Source: Candidatus Heimdallarchaeota archaeon
Lineage (GTDB): Archaea > Asgardarchaeota > Heimdallarchaeia > Heimdallarchaeales > Heimdallarchaeaceae
DNA: 61,707 nt
Direction: 5' to 3'
Assembly (NCBI GenBank): GCA_016840095.1
Contig: JAEOSZ010000058.1
Location: 1 to 61,707, forward strand
Shown: piece after piece, positions 47,381 to 55,496 of the stretch
Numbering within the stretch: the first letter of the stretch is position 1
Layout of the letters: each line of letters opens with the position of its first letter
Made by a program: the position numbers and the translations under genes
Notes under the pieces: model-generated
Told to the model about the DNA's origin: nothing
What the model saw: only the letters and a program-made list of their open reading frames with translations
Database searches by the model: none

Positions 47381-48829
47381 TTACAATCCTAGTAATTTCT
47401 TGAAATCTAAATCTTTGTAGCTCATTATTTCAATGATATTTGACACTTTATCTTTATCTAAAGATACTCCAGGATATTTCTTCAAGAGCTTATCTACTTC
47501 TTCAGTAGCTCTCTGAGTAACAGTCTTTCTACCTTTATTGATCCATTCTTCATTTGTAGATCGATCAATTATTTTGTTTGGTATGAAGTGCTCTTCTCTG
47601 AACCACTTCAATGTGTGATCATGTGATAGTAGATGTGTTTTCTCCTCTAAATCTATTAATAGATTCTTAGCTATAGGTTCATCTCTTTGAATTATTCCTT
47701 TATTAAAACGGTGAATCATTCCACACATTTGATTATCAATGACAACTTTCTGAATACTTTGAGTTGTTTCAAAATCTATCATACCCGCTCCAGAAATCAT
47801 ATTCACTCCTTTAATTCCTGCTAGTAATGCCCCCATTCCAGATTCAACTCCTGACTGCATATCAAGAATCTTTGTGTCAGACATTCCTAAATAAGCATGT
47901 GTTGGCAAATTGAGATATTTACCCATTTCAACATATCCGAGATCAAGCAACATAGTATCTATTGATCCCATAGGAGTTGTACCTTTTCTCATATCAAATG
48001 CTGCGGGTGAACCTCCCCAAATTATAGGTGCTCCCGGAGAAACTAGTTGAGTTATTACTACACCTGCCAATGTTTCAGCTGCATGTTGAACAACTGATCC
48101 AAGTATAGTGACTGGTGCATTAGCTCCTGTCATCGGCATTGAAACAAATTCTGAAGGAATTCCATATTTAGCAGCATCAATTATGCTTTGACAAGTTAAA
48201 TCACTCCATTTGAGTGGGGGAGAAGGACATGCATCAAATATCGCTAGAGGTTTTCTTCTTAACTCTTCTTCACTTCCTCTTACAGCTACAAGCATATCTT
48301 TCATCACTTCGAAAGATTCCTTTGCGAAGGTTCCTGTGACAACTGGTTTTTGTGAGAACAATAATGCTATTAAAAGTCTGTATCTATCACCTATCTCCTC
48401 AGGTACATCAGAACAAATTATTGAAGTACTTTGAGCATAGATATTCTCGAGTTGGTCAACAACCTTAGTAAAATTGACGAAGTCTTTAGTTACAGCTAAT
48501 CTGATCTCATTTGTATCCGGATCTAAAACATTTAATGCTGCTGAACCAGGATCAAAACAGATATTATTTCCTTCTAATTTAACAACTAATTCACCTTCTC
48601 TATTATAAAGAGGAACAGATGATGGTGCAGTTTTCAATGCTTTCTTAACCATATCTGGAGAGATTTTTGCACGTCTGTTTTCTAAATCAACACTCACCCC
48701 TTCGTTTTGTAAAAGTTCAATAGCTTCATCATTTTCAACGAAGAATCCAATTTCTTCAAGAATTTCCATTGCTTCTACAAACACTTTCTCTTTCAAATCT
48801 TCATCAAGGATACTAATCTGTGGTCTCAT
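47381..48829 (-). CDS. MttB-superfamily methyltransferase (non-pyrrolysine type)
   Basis: TIM-barrel methyltransferase of the trimethylamine:corrinoid family. The characteristic opening MRPQISILDEDLKEKVFVEAMEIL and later SPGAPIIWGGSPAAFDMRKG are present. The reading frame contains no internal TAG, so no pyrrolysine is encoded; such non-Pyl members demethylate quaternary amines such as glycine betaine, carnitine or proline betaine. ATG 48829 is favoured because GAAGGGAATTCT lies before it; ATG 48859 with a TATA-like element about 25 bases upstream is an alternative leaderless start. It is in a cluster with a corrinoid protein, a homocysteine methyltransferase and a reactivation protein, so its methyl group is probably destined for methionine. 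Confidence 0.88.
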   Translation of the reverse strand: MRPQISILDEDLKEKVFVEAMEILEEIGFFVENDEAIELLQNEGVSVDLENRRAKISPDMVKKALKTAPSSVPLYNREGELVVKLEGNNICFDPGSAALNVLDPDTNEIRLAVTKDFVNFTKVVDQLENIYAQSTSIICSDVPEEIGDRYRLLIALLFSQKPVVTGTFAKESFEVMKDMLVAVRGSEEELRRKPLAIFDACPSPPLKWSDLTCQSIIDAAKYGIPSEFVSMPMTGANAPVTILGSVVQHAAETLAGVVITQLVSPGAPIIWGGSPAAFDMRKGTTPMGSIDTMLLDLGYVEMGKYLNLPTHAYLGMSDTKILDMQSGVESGMGALLAGIKGVNMISGAGMIDFETTQSIQKVVIDNQMCGMIHRFNKGIIQRDEPIAKNLLIDLEEKTHLLSHDHTLKWFREEHFIPNKIIDRSTNEEWINKGRKTVTQRATEEVDKLLKKYPGVSLDKDKVSNIIEIMSYKDLDFKKLLGL

Positions 48830-48908
48830 AGAATTCCCTTCAATATACTCTACACACATTCAAATTTACTCTATATTATAATTTTTCCTACAAGTGATGA
48901 TTATATAA

Positions 48909-49571
48909 TTAGATTCTTCTAAAAGCACAATTAGTCATATCACAGCTTTCGCAACCTCTTAAACCTAATTCCTCATCAACTTCTTCTCCAATATTAATCG
49001 CAAAAGAGACAGATTTAACAGGATTCATCATCATTGATTGGGTTAGTGATACTCCAATTTTAGGTCCTTCAAGAAAACCAAAAATAGTTCTTTGACCTTT
49101 ATCCAACTCCCACTGACAATATCCTGGGCTGAATCTGCATGTTACAGCTTTTCCTCTAGTTTCATCAACTATTTCTTTTAGGATTTCTTGATTTACATAT
49201 TCAGCAGTTTGTTCAGCAGCATGAGATGCTATTGCATCTAGAATAACTCCTTGAGCTAAATTGCCTTTCTTCAAATATGTTTTACTCAAGGATTCCAATT
49301 TATTACCAATAGTGGATATTGCTAAGACAGTCTTCTCAGATTTGTTGAATAAGAACCTAGGTTTTAGGATATCACTCGCAAAGATATCATAAACCGCTCT
49401 TGGTTGAATGAGAGGGAGTGCTTCTGTTTTCATCTCCTCAATATCTTCTAGTAATGATGGAGGTACTTCTCTTGGTTTTTCAGGTGAACTTTTGTTTTGA
49501 AGTAATCTAAGAATTTCTTCATCATCTAGTTCTATACTGAAGTTATCTATGATGTTCAAGGTATTATCCAC
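48909..49571 (-). CDS. Stand-alone MetH-type activation domain protein with C-terminal Cys motif
   Basis: Resembles the C-terminal reactivation domain of B12-dependent methionine synthase, which re-methylates oxidised cobalamin with SAM. The SAM-binding string CRFSPGYCQWELDKGQRTIF and IGVSLTQSMMMNPVKSVS are present. The protein ends RGCESCDMTNCAFRRI, a cysteine cluster typical of stand-alone versions that may carry an iron-sulfur or electron-accepting centre. The annotated start is a GTG overlapping the previous gene's stop by eight bases; a TTG twelve bases on has better spacing to GAGTGGAT. It probably keeps the cluster's corrinoid protein active. Confidence 0.85.
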   Translation of the reverse strand: MDNTLNIIDNFSIELDDEEILRLLQNKSSPEKPREVPPSLLEDIEEMKTEALPLIQPRAVYDIFASDILKPRFLFNKSEKTVLAISTIGNKLESLSKTYLKKGNLAQGVILDAIASHAAEQTAEYVNQEILKEIVDETRGKAVTCRFSPGYCQWELDKGQRTIFGFLEGPKIGVSLTQSMMMNPVKSVSFAINIGEEVDEELGLRGCESCDMTNCAFRRI

Positions 49572-50427
49572 TCAGATTCTTTACTATATCTTCGATATAC
49601 TTAGGGCTTGTACCACAGCATCCACCTACAACTTTAGCTCCTTTCTTAGTGATTTGTACGATGTCTGCTGTGAAATTTTTTTCGGTTGTAGGGTAAATAG
49701 TTCTCCCCTTAATTAATTGGGGTTTTCCTGCATTAGGTTTTGCCGAAATCGGAAGATCTGTTTCATTAGATGCGATGGAAATTAAATCAATCATTTCGTC
49801 ACTACCTATGGTGCAATTTGCACCTATAACGTCTGCTCCGACTTTCTCCAAAGTTGTCACACAGTCTCCAACAGAATTCCCCATAATTGTAAAATAACCT
49901 CGTTTAGTTAGTTGGTATGTTATTGAAGCAAAAACTGGGCGATTTGATGTTTTCTTTGCTGCTCTAACTGCTGCTTCAGCTTCTTTCAAATCAACCATGG
50001 TTTCAACAAAGAAAAAATCCACACCAGCATCATTAAGGATACCAGTTTGTTCAAGGAAATTCTCATAGAAGTCATCCACTGAAACTGTACCTACAGGTGG
50101 TAGAAAAGCTCCTGATGGCCCTATGTCTCCCCCTATGAATTTATCTTCTGGACAGATTTCTCTTGCCAGTTCTACTGCTCTCTTATTGTATTTATCAACA
50201 CTGTGACCATGTTTGTGTGCTGATAGTTTCATCCTTGAACCACCAAATGTATTTGTAAGTACAGCATCTGATCCGGCCTTAAAATAATCTAAGTGAATCT
50301 TTTGAATTTTCTCTGGATGAGAAACATTCCAGTATTCTGGAGGTGTTCCTGGTTCTAAACCTTGATCAATGAGCAGAGATCCCATTGCTCCATCTAAAAT
50401 AACAATTTTTTCTTGCAATAGTTCCAT
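49564..50427 (-). CDS. Homocysteine S-methyltransferase (MetH N-terminal-like domain)
   Basis: Zinc-dependent TIM barrel transferring a methyl group to homocysteine to make methionine. Features are the opening VILDGAMGSLLIDQGL, TNTFGGSRMKL, GDIGPSG, the first zinc ligand in GANCTIGSD, and the paired ligands in GGCCGTSPKYI near the C-terminus. It corresponds to the first module of methionine synthase, but there is no pterin-binding (methyl-folate) module anywhere in the cluster. It overlaps the activation protein by eight bases and lies 32 bases from the corrinoid protein. Confidence 0.92.
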   Translation of the reverse strand: MELLQEKIVILDGAMGSLLIDQGLEPGTPPEYWNVSHPEKIQKIHLDYFKAGSDAVLTNTFGGSRMKLSAHKHGHSVDKYNKRAVELAREICPEDKFIGGDIGPSGAFLPPVGTVSVDDFYENFLEQTGILNDAGVDFFFVETMVDLKEAEAAVRAAKKTSNRPVFASITYQLTKRGYFTIMGNSVGDCVTTLEKVGADVIGANCTIGSDEMIDLISIASNETDLPISAKPNAGKPQLIKGRTIYPTTEKNFTADIVQITKKGAKVVGGCCGTSPKYIEDIVKNLSG

Positions 50428-50459
50428 AATGGATTTCTTTCTGCTCAGTGAAAAACCTC

Positions 50460-51110
50460 CTAAATCCCTAATACTGTTTTTGCCAATTTTACTGCACTTA
50501 CAGCATTTTCAGCTGATCCATCTGCACCAATTTCCTCCACCCAAGACTTTGAAATAGGTGCCCCACCAATTAATATTTTAAACTTATCTCGGATATTCTT
50601 CTCTTTAAGCTGGTCAATTAAGCGTTTTTGACCTGTCATTGTAGTAGTTAGTAATGCTGAAATACAGATGATATTAGCATCTACTTCAATTGCTTTGTCA
50701 ATGAAAGTATCTACAGGAACATCCGCTCCTAGATCAAATACTTCAAATCCTTCAGCAGATAGCATAGAAGCTACAAGAGTCTTGCCTATATCATGAATGT
50801 CTCCTTCAATAGTTCCGATAACAACTTTACCTAAATATCTGTCATCTTTTCCTTCTTTAAGAATTGGATCAAAAATCACCATAGCTGCTTTCATCGCTTC
50901 TGCACTTCGCATTAGCTCGGGTAGGAAAAACTCTCCTTCTTCAAATAAATCTCCTGCTTCACGAATTGCTAAAGAAAAAGCGTCAATTGCTTCATTAATA
51001 TCTAATTTCTCTTTTACAGCTTTAGTAGCAAGATTTTTTGCTAAATCTAAATCTCCTTTTAGAATAGCTTCTTTACACTCATCACCGAAAGTCAAATTTA
51101 TTTCACCCAA
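50460..51110 (-). CDS. Corrinoid methyl-carrier protein (MttC/MtbC-like)
   Basis: Carries the cobalamin that shuttles the methyl group. It has an N-terminal helical cap (LATKAVKEKLDINEAIDAF) and a Rossmann-like B12-binding domain with GDIHDIGKTLVASML, where the His is the lower cobalt ligand. The conserved later strands are ALLTTTM and ILIGGAP. At 216 residues it has the usual stand-alone size. It is the first of the four-gene methyl-transfer block and its product should dock with the MttB-like, homocysteine and activation proteins. Confidence 0.92.
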   Translation of the reverse strand: MGEINLTFGDECKEAILKGDLDLAKNLATKAVKEKLDINEAIDAFSLAIREAGDLFEEGEFFLPELMRSAEAMKAAMVIFDPILKEGKDDRYLGKVVIGTIEGDIHDIGKTLVASMLSAEGFEVFDLGADVPVDTFIDKAIEVDANIICISALLTTTMTGQKRLIDQLKEKNIRDKFKILIGGAPISKSWVEEIGADGSAENAVSAVKLAKTVLGI

Positions 51111-51163
51111 ATTCTGGTTATTACAGAATGCTTGTAAATTATGTATTAATTAGACTTTCTCTT

Positions 51164-51709
51164 TTAGTAGTAACTTGTTTTTAAAATCTCATATTGAGTT
51201 CTTTGTTTGAATTCTTTCATTTGAAGTATCTTCTTAAAATTCTCAATAGTTACCTTTTCACTGCTGATTAATGCTTGAATATCCTCATTGTAAAAATTGT
51301 TTATATCTTCTGTTTTAAATTCCTTGAGTCTATCTAGATAAAGTACATAGATTTTCTTTACTTTTTCATCTTCAAGAAGAAGTTTTGAAAATTCAAAAAG
51401 GTCACCGAAGTCCTCTGGTTCAATATAGTGGTGACCTTGAAATAGCATGTAGTCTCTATCTTGCTTAAGATTCATGAATATCTTGTAGATTTGATTGCAC
51501 AATAAACAGGTACTGTAGCCCGGTTGTGTATCTCTATATGTTAATCTGTGATAAAAGTGGTAATCATGATCTCTTACACTCTTTCTTTTGTTAAGTGAAA
51601 TATTATGTATTCTCTCTCTATCCGTTTCTTTCCAAGGATTTTGCGCTAGCACTAAAATGGAGAAATGGTCATAAATTCCATACTTTCCTTTTATGTATTT
51701 TTTCTTCAT
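51164..51709 (-). CDS. Hypothetical protein next to the HxlR regulator
   Basis: 181 residues, soluble, with His, Tyr and Asp-rich sequence (VRDHDYHFYHRLTYRD) and one Cys pair (STCLLCNQIYKIF), which could suggest metal binding. I recognise no family. It begins 14 bases after the HxlR gene stop and ends 53 bases before the corrinoid gene in the same direction, so it is likely part of the same transcript. Involvement in the methyl-transfer pathway is inference from position. Confidence 0.6.
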   Translation of the reverse strand: MKKKYIKGKYGIYDHFSILVLAQNPWKETDRERIHNISLNKRKSVRDHDYHFYHRLTYRDTQPGYSTCLLCNQIYKIFMNLKQDRDYMLFQGHHYIEPEDFGDLFEFSKLLLEDEKVKKIYVLYLDRLKEFKTEDINNFYNEDIQALISSEKVTIENFKKILQMKEFKQRTQYEILKTSYY

Positions 51710-51723
51710 ATTAATCAGCCATA

Positions 51724-52107
51724 TTATTCATGACATGCTTTGATAGTCCACTCAATTAATGGTTGGAGAGCTTTTGATAACTCTTCGCCTTTTTCTGAAA
51801 GAGAATATTCCACTTTTGGAGGAATTTCAGCATGAATGTCTCGTAGAAGTAATCCTTCTTCTGATAACTCATTTAATCTTGCCGACAAAGTTGCATCACT
51901 TATTTTGTTTTGTTTCCAACCTTTATGTAGCAATTCTCTAAGTTCTTTGTATCTAACCTTTCTTCCATCACTTAAGACATTTATTAGCTGAATACTCCAT
52001 TTCTTTCCCACTAAATTCAAAACTCTTTGAGCTGGTATGAAACAAGGAAAACCATTTTTTTCGTGAGAACATTTCACTATAGACGGATATTCGTTGATTT
52101 TACTCAT
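51724..52107 (-). CDS. HxlR/MarR-like transcriptional regulator
   Basis: 127 residues. A winged-helix domain of the HxlR family is clear: QRVLNLVGKKWSIQLINVL, then LHKGWKQNKISDATLSARLNELSEEGLL and the wing EIPPKVEYSLSEKGEEL. Three conserved-looking residues near the N-terminus (KCSHEKNGFPC) include two cysteines that might sense a thiol-reactive or redox signal. It is divergent from the small Cys/His gene and upstream of the corrinoid cluster, so it probably controls one or both. Confidence 0.9.
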   Translation of the reverse strand: MSKINEYPSIVKCSHEKNGFPCFIPAQRVLNLVGKKWSIQLINVLSDGRKVRYKELRELLHKGWKQNKISDATLSARLNELSEEGLLLRDIHAEIPPKVEYSLSEKGEELSKALQPLIEWTIKACHE

Positions 52108-52216
52108 ATTACTTCACAATTACATAGTTACTTAAAACTACATTAGAAAGACCTTTTATATAAATACTTTCATATCTAAAGTAATAACACTTTAAAAACT
52201 AAAGCAGGTTAAAAAA
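52108..52216. promoter_or_regulatory. Divergent HxlR/small-protein promoter with repeated TTACTT-like motif
   Basis: A strong TATA box TTTATATAAATA at 52155-52166 serves the + strand small gene. The motif TTACTT occurs at 52109 and 52128 on the + strand and once inverted at 52180 (AAGTAA), with a related TACTTT just after the TATA box. The repeats would suit binding by a dimeric HxlR protein. Confidence 0.4.
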
Positions 52217-52369
52217 ATGGACAAAGATTGTAAAGGAAAACATCACAACTGTGGAGAATTCAAAGGTAATGAAGACAAGGAAACAAAGCTGAAACATCTC
52301 AAAGAATGCAAGGAAGGCTTGTTGAAAAAGATCGAAAAAATAGACAAAGCTATCAGTGATTTAGAATAG
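52217..52369 (+). CDS. 50-residue Cys/His protein with C-terminal coiled coil
   Basis: A previously easy-to-miss short gene of 50 residues. The first 15 residues carry CKGKHHNC, a potential metal-binding group; the rest is a charged amphipathic helix (LKHLKECKEGLLKKIEKID) with one more Cys. Support: a strong TATA box about 55 bases upstream, AGGTTA seven bases before the ATG, and a coherent codon pattern. The helix resembles small archaeal/bacterial coiled-coil proteins found beside metal-cofactor genes. It is divergent from the HxlR regulator and may be its target. Confidence 0.6.
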   Translation: MDKDCKGKHHNCGEFKGNEDKETKLKHLKECKEGLLKKIEKIDKAISDLE

Positions 52370-52382
52370 CAGCTTCCTCTTT

Positions 52383-52835
52383 CTACTCTTTTTTAGGAAA
52401 GTATTGGCTCAATTCCCATAGAGGTGGAACTAACTCAAGTTCTACTAGCATATCAAATAGAGAAAATGCCCCCCATCGATTTATTACCTTTCCATCACAA
52501 TCAATTTCTAGAATTGCCATCGCTTCAAGTTCGACTTTCTTATTTGATGGTTCAAAGCCCCAAGCATTTCCACTGTGTACTGCAGATGCTTTATAATGTA
52601 CCCAAACTTTTTTCTCATCTGCAATGATGTTTTGAATCTTATATGTCAAATCATGAAAAGCTGATCTGAAGTATTTCATCTCGTGAATTACTTGTTCTGG
52701 TCCCTTCTTAGGAATTTGTACCCACTCTGGATCATAATCTGGATGAATTATTTGATGTGCTAGGTCAAAATCAGGTTTACTCCACATTTCTTCAAACCAT
52801 AATCTACCTATTTCCTTGTTCCTTTCAACTGACAT
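52383..52835 (-). CDS. SnoaL-like (ester cyclase/NTF2-fold) protein
   Basis: 150 residues in the NTF2-like cone-shaped fold. The family pattern is visible: LWFEEMWSKPDFDLAHQIIHPDY at the N-terminus, QVIHEMKYFRSAFHDLTYKIQ, then KVWVHYKASAVHSG and a final WGAFSLFDMLVELEL. Members are polyketide cyclases, isomerases or of unknown function; no biosynthetic cluster is present here, so the substrate is open. It converges on the small Cys/His gene with 13 bases between. Confidence 0.8.
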   Translation of the reverse strand: MSVERNKEIGRLWFEEMWSKPDFDLAHQIIHPDYDPEWVQIPKKGPEQVIHEMKYFRSAFHDLTYKIQNIIADEKKVWVHYKASAVHSGNAWGFEPSNKKVELEAMAILEIDCDGKVINRWGAFSLFDMLVELELVPPLWELSQYFPKKE

Positions 52836-52886
52836 AAACTAGCAAGGTATGAAGCGTTAATATTTGTTCTGGATTTTCAAATTCTG

Positions 52887-53846
52887 TTAAAGTAAATCTA
52901 ATATCAGTTTTTTCGCTTCAAGATACTTATCTTTTTGATTAGATTCACTAAAAAAACCTGCAGCAGTCATTCCTATAAACAACTTATAGCACTGAAGCCT
53001 TTCATCATAGTTTTCAAAATCCAATCTTTCCGAACTCTTGTATTTCTCACAGTATAATTTAGAATAAGTATTTTCAGGTCGAAAGCACCAAAAGTCTATC
53101 CAAGCAATATCATAAACAAAATCACCAAAAAGTGAATGCTCCCAATCAAATATTGCAGTAATTTTTCCATTTTTATCTGCTAAAACATTATCATACCCAT
53201 AATCAGCATGAACTAAATATCGTTTTACTGAGCAAAATTCAGTGAGTTCGAGTATTTTACTTAAGCCATTTTCGTATAACTCTTTTTCATAAATTCCAGT
53301 TGAATATTTACTATTAATATAGATTTTTTGTTTTTCTATCAAATCTAGAATGTGTTCGTTCATAGAGTTGAAATGGGCTTTGCTCCATTCTTGCCATTTT
53401 CCATAGCCTTGTGTTTTAGAAACATCAACTAGATGAATTTGATGAAGATACTCTATTAAGAGATTATCAATAGATATAGCTTCGTCCTCTGGGAAGAGAT
53501 GTACTGGATTACCCGATGCTTTTTCGACTATGGTGTAGACAAATTTCTCTCCCTTATCTTCTTTGAAAACCCCATGTTGAATTGTCTTTGGTACTGGTAT
53601 GTCAAAACCTTGTTCCTTTAGGACATTAGCTATAATTATTTCCTTATGGAATGGGTGTTGTATTCTTAATCTCTTTCTCACTCTGCGAACTTTGATAACA
53701 AATTCATCGGATTGAGCTTCAAAAGAGAATGCCTTTGATAATTCCCCTCCTTTTAGTGTCTTTACATTACTTATGTTATTACTGAAATTCTTAATTAGAA
53801 AATCATAAACTTCAGCTGTTTCAATTTCAGTTTTCAATGAAGACAT
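52887..53846 (-). CDS. Aminoglycoside-phosphotransferase-fold kinase (APH family)
   Basis: 319-residue small-molecule kinase of the APH/choline-kinase superfamily. The nucleotide-binding part shows FVIKVRRVRK with the ATP-anchoring lysine; the catalytic loop is VHADYGYDNVL (H-x-D-x4-N) and the metal Asp lies in AIFDWEHS. The substrate could be an amino sugar, choline-like alcohol or homoserine; antibiotic resistance should not be assumed. It is a single gene with a short promoter region shared with the kelch protein. Confidence 0.85.
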   Translation of the reverse strand: MSSLKTEIETAEVYDFLIKNFSNNISNVKTLKGGELSKAFSFEAQSDEFVIKVRRVRKRLRIQHPFHKEIIIANVLKEQGFDIPVPKTIQHGVFKEDKGEKFVYTIVEKASGNPVHLFPEDEAISIDNLLIEYLHQIHLVDVSKTQGYGKWQEWSKAHFNSMNEHILDLIEKQKIYINSKYSTGIYEKELYENGLSKILELTEFCSVKRYLVHADYGYDNVLADKNGKITAIFDWEHSLFGDFVYDIAWIDFWCFRPENTYSKLYCEKYKSSERLDFENYDERLQCYKLFIGMTAAGFFSESNQKDKYLEAKKLILDLL

Positions 53847-53941
53847 GTAATAACACTGATACTTTGTACCACTAGTTTTTATAAGAAGATTTCGTGAAAA
53901 ATGTTTAAGTAGAGAGTTCTATTATTATAAACTTGGTTTTT

Positions 53942-55429
53942 ATGCTGACAAAGTTAGTTAACAGAAGTATACTACTTATCTTAATTTTGAGTTTTTCATT
54001 TGTTGCTATTTCTGATGGAGCTTATGCTGATTCCTTTGAAGATTCTTGGACTTGGCTTTCTGGAAGTGAGTTTGATAGTCAAGCTCCTTTATATGGTTTA
54101 ATTGGAGTCGAAGATTCAAATGCCTATCCTGGTGCGAGAGAAGGAAGTGCTACAATCTTGGATGCATCTAGAAATTGTTTGTGGATTTTTGGTGGATACG
54201 GTTATGATAATGACAGTTATACAGGATACATGAACGATTTATGGCGATTCAACATTACAAGCCAAAAATGGGCTTGGCTTTCTGGTTCTGCTTATAGAAA
54301 TAATCCGTATTATTTTGATACATGGAAAGAATTCAATGCAAGCAATGTCCCAAGTGCTCGATATGAATGTGCTTCTTGGATGGATCAAGAAGGTAATCTG
54401 TGGATATTTGGTGGTCAAGACCACACAAATTACTTCAAGGCTGATATGTGGTGCTACAATATTACTTCTAATTCTTGGGCAATAATGAGTGGAAGTATTA
54501 TAGCAGATGATTCAGGATATTTTAGTCCTCAAGGAGTTTACCATGTCTTGAACTTTCCACCAGCTAGAGCTACCTGTGCTTCATGGACTGCAGAAGATGG
54601 TGGATTCTATCTTTTTGGTGGGCAACTACCTAGTTCCAATCTAGCAAGTGATGTTTGGAAATTCGATACAACAATAAATCAATGGGCATGGATAGGGGGA
54701 AGTTCTTCTCCTAATACGGCAGGTATTTATGGAGTCCAATTTGTTGAAAGTGCTGTAAATATACCAGGTTCAAGAGCTACCGTAGCTGCAGTTAGTAATG
54801 GAACATATGCATACGTTTTTGGCGGTTGGGGAAGAAGTGAAACAGGTGCAGTAGGTTATCTAAATGACTTCTGGAGATTTAGTACTATAAACTTCCAATG
54901 GGCATGGTTATCAGGCTCAAAAGCAACTAATAGTGCAGGTTCCTATGGTGTAAAGGATGTCTTTAACTCTTCTAACAGTCCTCCCTCTAGAAGGCATGGT
55001 GTTTCTTGCATAGACACAAATGACGATCTTTGGTTATTTGGTGGATATCATCCTCTTAGTGGTGGTGGTTTATTGAATGATCTTTGGAAATATGATTTCG
55101 ATTTATGGCAATGGGCTTGGATATCAGGTAATAATACTCTAAATGCTGGAGGAAATTATGGAGTAGAAGATGAACCAAGCAGCTCAAATTTCCCTGGTAG
55201 TAGGCAACGAACAAATATGCACTGTGATGCAGATGATAATATTTGGATATTTGGTGGTAATGGTCTTGATAGTACAGCTGATCAAGGTCATCTTAATGAC
55301 TTGTGGATGTTTACTGAAGATGGCATCCTTGTGATACATGAGTACTCATACTACCAATATACAATAGTATTTGTCTTAGGGACACTAGTGGCAGTTTTTC
55401 TAAGTAAGAAGAAGAAAGAAGCTTCATAA
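53942..55429 (+). CDS. Secreted six-bladed kelch-repeat protein with C-terminal anchor
   Basis: A signal peptide (NRSILLILILSFSFVAISDGAYA) precedes six kelch-type units, each containing an FGG turn (IFGGY, IFGGQ, LFGGQ, VFGGW, LFGGY, IFGGN) and a repeated W-A-W-L-S-G-S strand. This predicts a six-bladed beta-propeller outside the cell. A C-terminal span and KKKKEAS tail anchor it. ATG 53942 is chosen because the in-frame TTG nine bases earlier adds only MVF. Likely role is adhesion or ligand binding; enzymatic galactose-oxidase residues were not looked for successfully. Confidence 0.85.
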   Translation: MLTKLVNRSILLILILSFSFVAISDGAYADSFEDSWTWLSGSEFDSQAPLYGLIGVEDSNAYPGAREGSATILDASRNCLWIFGGYGYDNDSYTGYMNDLWRFNITSQKWAWLSGSAYRNNPYYFDTWKEFNASNVPSARYECASWMDQEGNLWIFGGQDHTNYFKADMWCYNITSNSWAIMSGSIIADDSGYFSPQGVYHVLNFPPARATCASWTAEDGGFYLFGGQLPSSNLASDVWKFDTTINQWAWIGGSSSPNTAGIYGVQFVESAVNIPGSRATVAAVSNGTYAYVFGGWGRSETGAVGYLNDFWRFSTINFQWAWLSGSKATNSAGSYGVKDVFNSSNSPPSRRHGVSCIDTNDDLWLFGGYHPLSGGGLLNDLWKYDFDLWQWAWISGNNTLNAGGNYGVEDEPSSSNFPGSRQRTNMHCDADDNIWIFGGNGLDSTADQGHLNDLWMFTEDGILVIHEYSYYQYTIVFVLGTLVAVFLSKKKKEAS

Positions 55430-55496
55430 CAACTTCATACTTCTTTTTTTTTTCTCTATTATTATATGTAATTGTCTTTCTGTCTCATGTTGAATC

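Noticed and set aside
47381..48859. Pyrrolysine in the MttB-like gene
   Set aside because: The 492-codon frame contains no in-frame TAG, so this is the non-Pyl branch of the family.
52887..53846. Antibiotic resistance gene
   Set aside because: The APH fold is shared by many metabolic kinases, and there is no mobile element or resistance context.
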